NCBI GenBank assembly: GCA_946887085.1
Contig: CAMPKG010000006.1
Span: 1-25,966, forward strand
From: an uncultured Sphingobacteriales bacterium
GTDB taxonomy: Bacteria > Bacteroidota > Bacteroidia > Chitinophagales > Chitinophagaceae
DNA length: 25,966 nt
Direction: 5' to 3'
The translations under genes were made by a program, and so were the position numbers. The notes under the pieces are model-generated. The model worked only from the letters and a program-made list of their open reading frames with translations, was not told where the DNA came from and did not search any database. Shown piece by piece: positions 21,989 to 25,966 of this stretch; positions within the stretch are counted from its first letter, which is position 1, and each line of letters starts with the position of its first letter.

Positions 21989-23623
21989 ATGCATAACGCC
22001 TATTTTGAATATACGGAGCCAAAGAACGAACCAGTACTGAATTACGGACCGGGCAGCGCAGAGCGAAAAGCCCTGCAGCAGACACTGGCCGAAATGAAAT
22101 CCTCGCAGCGCGATATCCCGATGTACATCAACGGTAAAGAAGTACGCGGTGATAAAAAGAAAGAGATACGCCCTCCCCATGAAACAGCGCATTTGCTTGG
22201 CCATTATTATGAGAGTGGCGCCGAGCATGTGAATGATGCCATCAAAGCCGCATTGGCTGCCCGTCAAAGCTGGTCGGAAATGGCCTGGGAGCACCGTGCA
22301 TCCATATTCATGAAGGCGGCTGAACTGCTGGCCATCAAATACCGCTACAGGATGAACGCGGCCACCATGCTGGGCCAGAGCAAGAATGCTTTCCAGGCAG
22401 AGATCGACAGCGCCTGCGAGCTGATCGACTTCCTCCGTTTCAATGTGCATTTTCTTACTCAGATATACAAGCAACAACCCATATCGCCACAAGGCTTTCA
22501 CAACCGCATGGAGTACCGTCCGCTGGAAGGCTTTATCCTGGCGGTAACACCATTCAATTTTACGGCAATTGGTGGTAACCTGCCGACTGCGCCTGCCATG
22601 TGCGGAAACGTTGTGGTATGGAAACCTGCCAATACACAGATATACAGCGCCAGCGTATTTATGGAGATATTGTTGGAAGCGGGCTTGCCTGCTGGTGTTA
22701 TTAACCTCGTATATCCTCCCGGGCCGCTGGTAGGTGATATATGTTATAAACATCCTGATTTCGCGGGCGTACACTTTACGGGTTCAACGGGCGTGTTCCA
22801 AAGCATGTGGAAGTCGATAGGCGAGAACATCGCTACTTACAAATCTTATCCCCGCATAGTTGGTGAAACAGGCGGTAAGGATTTCGTGATGGTACACCCG
22901 AGTGCCAATGTTGACGCAGTAGTTGCCGGTCTTGCCCGTGGTTCGTTTGAATACCAGGGACAAAAATGCTCAGCAGCCAGCCGTGCTTACCTGCCTTCGA
23001 GCCTCGCAGAAGAGATCAAAGAAAAACTGGTGGCTGAAGTGAAGACCATGAAGATGGGTATCGTAGATGATTTCACCAATTTTGTGAATGCTGTGATAGA
23101 CGAAAAATCATTCAACAGCCTGGCTAAATATATCGATGGTGTAAAAGACAGCAATGGCAAAGCAAAGATCATTTGCGGAGGTGGATATGATCGATCGAAA
23201 GGCTGGTTCATCGAACCGACCATTATCGAAGCGAGTGACCCTTATTATGTAACCATGTGCGAAGAGCTGTTTGGCCCGGTATTGACGATACATGTGTATG
23301 ATGCCAACAACTGGGAAAGTATTCTTGATACAGTAGATAATACTTCAGGTTATGCGCTTACCGGCGCAATATTCGCGCAAGACCGCTATGCACTTGAGCT
23401 GATGACAAAAAAGCTGGTAAATGCTGCGGGTAACTTCTATATAAATGATAAGCCAACAGGAGCCGTAGTAGGGCAGCAACCTTTTGGCGGCGCAAGGGCT
23501 TCAGGCACCAATGATAAGGCAGGTTCTATACTCAACCTGTATCGCTGGCTGAATGCAAGGACAGTGAAAGAAACCTATGTGCCGGTTACCGATTACAGGT
23601 ATCCATTCCACCAGGCCGATTAA
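21989..23623 (+). CDS. pruA: 1-pyrroline-5-carboxylate dehydrogenase (L-glutamate gamma-semialdehyde dehydrogenase)
   Basis: A 544-residue aldehyde dehydrogenase of the stand-alone P5C dehydrogenase type, the size of mitochondrial ALDH4A1. It opens with the specific N-terminus NEPVLNYGPGSAERKAL and IPMYINGKEVRG. The catalytic parts are VTPFNFTAIGGNLPTAPA (Asn190), VVVWKPAN, VHFTGSTGVF (NAD-binding loop, 261-270), VGETGGKDFV with general-base-position Glu293, and YQGQKCSAASR with catalytic-type Cys327. QQPFGGARASGTNDKAGS and the C-terminal YRYPFHQAD complete the family pattern. The known reaction is NAD-dependent oxidation of glutamate gamma-semialdehyde to glutamate, the second step of proline breakdown. 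No proline dehydrogenase gene is present in the window. Confidence 0.96.
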   Translation: MHNAYFEYTEPKNEPVLNYGPGSAERKALQQTLAEMKSSQRDIPMYINGKEVRGDKKKEIRPPHETAHLLGHYYESGAEHVNDAIKAALAARQSWSEMAWEHRASIFMKAAELLAIKYRYRMNAATMLGQSKNAFQAEIDSACELIDFLRFNVHFLTQIYKQQPISPQGFHNRMEYRPLEGFILAVTPFNFTAIGGNLPTAPAMCGNVVVWKPANTQIYSASVFMEILLEAGLPAGVINLVYPPGPLVGDICYKHPDFAGVHFTGSTGVFQSMWKSIGENIATYKSYPRIVGETGGKDFVMVHPSANVDAVVAGLARGSFEYQGQKCSAASRAYLPSSLAEEIKEKLVAEVKTMKMGIVDDFTNFVNAVIDEKSFNSLAKYIDGVKDSNGKAKIICGGGYDRSKGWFIEPTIIEASDPYYVTMCEELFGPVLTIHVYDANNWESILDTVDNTSGYALTGAIFAQDRYALELMTKKLVNAAGNFYINDKPTGAVVGQQPFGGARASGTNDKAGSILNLYRWLNARTVKETYVPVTDYRYPFHQAD

Positions 23624-23634
23624 AAAAAGACGAT

Positions 23635-23670
23635 AATAAAAAGTCCCCGCCGCGGCGGGGACTTTTTATT
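23635..23670. terminator. Bidirectional terminator after pruA
   Basis: A perfect 16-bp inverted repeat: AATAAAAAGTCCCCGC (23635-23650) and GCGGGGACTTTTTATT (23655-23670) with loop CGCG. A and T runs on both sides allow it to end pruA (+) and the small lipoprotein gene (-), whose stop is 14 bases away. Confidence 0.88.
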
Positions 23671-23683
23671 AATTGTAGGCCTG

Positions 23684-23998
23684 TTATTTAAGGTCGCAGT
23701 CGGAAGAAACAAGGTTTGTTGGGATAGTTAACGGTACCTGTGAAAAACTATCCTGAAAACTTTGCAGCGCTTTCGCGATCATCGCGCTGGTTACCTCTTT
23801 TATCGTTTCATCATTGTTTTCGCAGGCTTTTTTTGCCTGTTTTTTCGTGAAGTCCTCCATTTCGATATTCACTGTTGTATCGAGAAGGAAAGGCACGATC
23901 ACCTGGCATGCACAAGTGTAGTCCTTCTTGCAGGAGCTGAAACTGAGGGCCGCAAACAGGGTAAGGATCGCTGCAAGGGGCAGGTTGATTTTTTTCAT
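23684..23998 (-). CDS. Small hypothetical lipoprotein with extra cysteines
   Basis: A 104-residue protein with a lipoprotein signal (MKKINLPLAAILTLFAALSF then SSC, Cys23). The mature part starts CKKDYTCACQV and has four further cysteines (29, 31, one in KKACENND, one near the end in SSDCDLK), which could form two disulfides. A helical charged middle (MEDFTKKQAKKACENNDETI) follows. No family is recognised. Small Cys-containing lipoproteins beginning CKKDYTC are frequent in Chitinophagaceae genomes, function unknown. A -7 box lies upstream at 24019-24026. Confidence 0.8.
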   Translation of the reverse strand: MKKINLPLAAILTLFAALSFSSCKKDYTCACQVIVPFLLDTTVNIEMEDFTKKQAKKACENNDETIKEVTSAMIAKALQSFQDSFSQVPLTIPTNLVSSDCDLK

Positions 23999-24018
23999 TG
24001 TTTTCTAGTTATGTAGGC

Positions 24019-24026
24019 CAAAACTA
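24019..24026 (-). promoter_or_regulatory. Candidate -7 box (TAGTTTTG) of the small lipoprotein gene
   Basis: TAGTTTTG on the minus strand, followed by G rather than the usual C, 20 bases before the ATG at 23998. It lies just beyond the MATE stop, so the lipoprotein gene may be transcribed alone. No -33 element is seen at the expected distance. Confidence 0.4.
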
Positions 24027-24046
24027 AATATTCGGTTTGGATTTTT

Positions 24047-25459
24047 TTACACTTTGACCTCTTTCCAGCGTCCTCTTCGGAATAAAATGATCGCCGCTAT
24101 GGCAATGCAGCTTTCAGCTATAGATATAGCTGAGAACACGCCTATAGGACCAAAACCGAGGGTGATTGCCAGTACATATGCGAGCGGTATTTGAAACAGC
24201 CAGAAGCCAAACACGTTCAGTATCGTGGGGGTCTTTGTGTCGCCCGCTCCGTTGAATGATTGCGCGATCACCATTCCATAAGCATAGAACACGTACCCGA
24301 GACAAACGATTTTCAGGCAAAGTGTTCCGTTTTCTATTACCTCAGCATTGTCGTTGAACAGGCTGATGATATTGCGGGCAAGCAAAAAGAAGATCACCGT
24401 TACTGCGCCGAGAAACAGCATGTTGAAATATGCGGCGCGCCATACCGATTTTTCGGCCCTGTCCGGCTGCTGGGCGCCCAGGTTCTGACCAACCAGCGTT
24501 GCAGCTGCATTCGCCATGCCCCAGGCAGGAAGGATGGCGAAAACAATAACACGTATGGCGATGGTATAGCCCGCTAATACATCGCTGCCAAAATGCGAAA
24601 GGATGCGGATGAGGAATATCCAGCTCGCGGACGCGATCAGGAACTGCGCCGTGCCCCCGGATGCAATTTTAAAAAGGCTGCCCATGATCGGCACATCGAT
24701 ACCAAGATGCCTGCGGGCGATCTTTATCAGGCCCTTACCTTTTGCGAGATGATACAGCTGATAATATACACCTGCGCCGCGCCCGAGAGTAGTTGCCAGC
24801 GCTGCACCGGTTAGTCCCATTGCAGGTATTGGACCAAAGCCGTAAATCAAAGTAGGGCAGAGGATGATGTTGAGGATGTTGGCGAGCCACAGAGACCGCA
24901 TGGCAATAGATGCGTCACCGGCACCACGGAAGATACCATTGATCATGAACAGCATCATGATGACGACATTGCTGGCCAGCATGATCTGGGTATAACGGTA
25001 ATTCTTTGCGACAAGTGCTTCATCGGCACCCATCAAAGTCAAAAGATCTGCCGCGTAGAATATGCCTGCTACGCTAATGACGAGCGACAAACTGAAAGCA
25101 ACATAGATAGCCTGCGCTGCAGTATGAGCGGCTGAGTCCATGTCTTTTTCCCCGGTGCGGCGTGCAACCATCGCTGTAGCTGCCATGCTCAGGCCAATGC
25201 CGATAGAGTAAATGATGGTGAGCATGGACTCGGTAAGTCCTACCGTAGCTACTGCATCCACGCCCAGCTTGCCTACAAAAAAAACATCGACAACAGCAAA
25301 CAATGACTCCATGATCATTTCAAGGATCATCGGCACCGAGAGCATAAATATGGCGCGGTCAATGCTGCCGGTAGTGAACTCTTTTTCCTCGCCGGTAACT
25401 GCAGTTTTTAATAAACGGATAATATTTATAGTACGTGACTGTTGCACACGTTGTGACAT
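24047..25459 (-). CDS. MATE family multidrug/cation exporter
   Basis: A 470-residue protein with twelve hydrophobic segments in two related halves. The first half contains FMLSVPMILEMIMESLFAVV and DVFFVGKLGVDAVATVGLTE, the classic MATE opening, then VIMMLFMINGIFRGAGDA. The second half repeats the pattern with AILPAWGMANAAATLVGQNL and YAYGMVIAQSFNGAGDTKTP, the paired GAGD motifs being diagnostic. MATE proteins export drugs, dyes or metabolites across the inner membrane using sodium or proton gradients; the substrate is unknown. About 30 residues precede the first helix. The gene has its own promoter and an unusual structured leader of about 120 bases. Confidence 0.95.
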   Translation of the reverse strand: MSQRVQQSRTINIIRLLKTAVTGEEKEFTTGSIDRAIFMLSVPMILEMIMESLFAVVDVFFVGKLGVDAVATVGLTESMLTIIYSIGIGLSMAATAMVARRTGEKDMDSAAHTAAQAIYVAFSLSLVISVAGIFYAADLLTLMGADEALVAKNYRYTQIMLASNVVIMMLFMINGIFRGAGDASIAMRSLWLANILNIILCPTLIYGFGPIPAMGLTGAALATTLGRGAGVYYQLYHLAKGKGLIKIARRHLGIDVPIMGSLFKIASGGTAQFLIASASWIFLIRILSHFGSDVLAGYTIAIRVIVFAILPAWGMANAAATLVGQNLGAQQPDRAEKSVWRAAYFNMLFLGAVTVIFFLLARNIISLFNDNAEVIENGTLCLKIVCLGYVFYAYGMVIAQSFNGAGDTKTPTILNVFGFWLFQIPLAYVLAITLGFGPIGVFSAISIAESCIAIAAIILFRRGRWKEVKV

Positions 25460-25484
25460 ACGTTGGTCTTTTACAAGGTTGTTG

Positions 25485-25560
25485 AAAAAAAATAGTAGAT
25501 CCTGCGGCGGTGCCGAAGGTGAGTGGTGACATCTCTCCTGCGCAAAACAGGAGTAATACT
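25485..25560 (-). ncRNA. Structured 5' leader of the MATE gene (candidate attenuator or riboswitch)
   Basis: Read on the minus strand, CTCCTG (25553-25548) can pair with CAGGAG (25540-25535) in a 6-bp hairpin. Alternatively, its TCCTG plus the preceding AGTA (25560-25557) can pair with the distal CAGGA and TACT (25504-25494), directly followed by a U8 tract (25492-25485), which looks like a terminator. The two pairings are mutually exclusive. The element lies between a good promoter and the ATG (25459). Hand-folded only. It matches no riboswitch family that I can name with confidence. Confidence 0.45.
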
Positions 25561-25587
25561 TAAATCATATGCAGAAATTGAAGGCAG

Positions 25588-25620
25588 CAAATCTACAGCA
25601 ATTCTCTCCTCACAACCAAA
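25588..25620 (-). promoter_or_regulatory. Promoter of the MATE gene (TTTG-N21-TAGATTTG)
   Basis: On the minus strand TTTG (25620-25617) and TAGATTTG (25595-25588) are separated by 21 bases, and the box is followed by C. Transcription would start near 25580 and give a leader of about 120 bases before the ATG. Confidence 0.6.
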
Positions 25621-25708
25621 TTCTTTTGAATATTAACTCACAGTTAAAATTTTGTCATTTGAACAAACACTTTTAAAAAACTGTATGTCTATGTAAAAAA
25701 CTACCGTC

Positions 25709-25966
25709 ATGACCTTGAAGTTTTTCCCCTTGTTAGCATTGGCCGGCATACTTGCCTCCGATGTTAAAGCGCAGTGCAACGACCCTTTCAGCCTGGCATC
25801 GTCTCCAGCCACTGTTTGCTCCGGCAGAGACATGCAGCTTACAGCCACCAGTTATCCCGGCGCTACATATACGTGGACGGGTCCTCCGGGAAGCGGAGTT
25901 AATGGTGTGGGGCCTTCAACACACAACCTGACAAATATCGGGGTGGGTTCGCATTCGGGTACATAC
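25709..25966 (+). CDS. Secreted Ig-like/adhesin-type protein, 3'-truncated by the window end
   Basis: Starts at the ATG at 25709 and stays open for 86 codons to the last base. MTLKFFPLLALAGILASDVK then AQC is a signal peptide with cleavage near Ala21-Gln22. The mature start CNDPFSLASSPATVCSGRDM, then LTATSYPGATYTWTGPPGSG, is the repeat type found in large Bacteroidota surface proteins with Ig-like or PKD-like domains (xATVCSGxxxxLTAT....YTWTGP), usually ending in a T9SS sorting domain. The rest is outside the window, so length and sorting signal are unknown. The 25460-25708 stretch upstream holds the divergent MATE promoter and leader; no clear plus-strand promoter is seen. Confidence 0.75.
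   Translation, partial: MTLKFFPLLALAGILASDVKAQCNDPFSLASSPATVCSGRDMQLTATSYPGATYTWTGPPGSGVNGVGPSTHNLTNIGVGSHSGTY

Noticed and set aside
21926..22774. 282-codon minus-strand open frame
   Set aside because: Antisense to pruA, whose family motifs are beyond doubt; the antisense translation shows no domain and crosses the pruA promoter.
25493..25562. Resemblance of the plus strand to a glycine riboswitch (GCCGAAGG, then ATCTCTC and an A-run)
   Set aside because: The upstream GGAGAG element and correct spacing of the CAGG...AAAAGGAC block are missing, the downstream gene is an adhesin-like protein, and no plus-strand promoter is seen. The minus-strand reading fits the local promoter and U8 tract better.

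Overview
The window reads as a chromosomal segment of a member of the Bacteroidota, most like the Chitinophagaceae/Sphingobacteriia side of the phylum. The evidence is: two proteins ending in type IX secretion (T9SS) type A sorting domains; many short-signal lipoproteins with Cys-Lys-Lys starts; weak or absent Shine-Dalgarno sequences; and the Bacteroidota -7 promoter box TAnnTTTG, almost always followed by C, in front of many genes. I see no transposase, integrase, phage gene, tRNA, rRNA or CRISPR array. Gene density is high and the content is mostly core.

Layout. 1-1510: the 3' part of a di-heme cytochrome c peroxidase (MauG/CcpA type) and a signal-peptide beta-barrel-like protein. 1515-4870: DUF3817 membrane protein, YebC/PmpR regulator, a lipoprotein, a 59-residue CWC cysteine-rich protein, a DUF3052 protein and the 23S rRNA 2'-O-methyltransferase RlmB. 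4901-10228: the most coherent accessory system, a cobalamin-riboswitch operon encoding a DUF4465 protein and a second surface protein (both with T9SS sorting domains), a BtuG-like beta-propeller lipoprotein and a BtuB-like TonB-dependent receptor. 10212-12489: a small membrane protein and an APC-family amino acid permease. 12537-21329: a nine-gene co-directional minus-strand run. In transcription order it is NrnA-like DHH phosphoesterase, two tandem two-domain FKBP prolyl isomerases, an M1 metallopeptidase, MutS, a YdcF/ElyC-type lipoprotein and two very acidic proteins (eight genes plus their shared 3' terminator region). 21439-23623: nucleoside diphosphate kinase and 1-pyrroline-5-carboxylate dehydrogenase. 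23684-25459: a small lipoprotein and a MATE exporter on the minus strand. 25709-end: the start of a secreted Ig-like/adhesin-type protein that runs off the window.

How it works together. The B12 operon looks like a complete outer-membrane capture and import module: the riboswitch senses cobalamin, surface proteins and the BtuG-like lid capture the vitamin, and BtuB imports it. No inner-membrane BtuFCD genes are present here. The nrnA-to-mutS run combines nucleotide salvage, envelope protein folding, peptide turnover and mismatch repair, so it is probably a positional rather than a functional unit.

Most interesting items: the T9SS-sorted proteins in the B12 operon; a structured 5' leader of the MATE gene with two mutually exclusive hairpins and a U8 tract, which may be an undescribed attenuator or riboswitch; the 86-residue protein with a nearly pure Asp/Glu tail; and two promoters so close to their ATG that leaderless transcripts are expected. 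All folds and family calls were made by eye.
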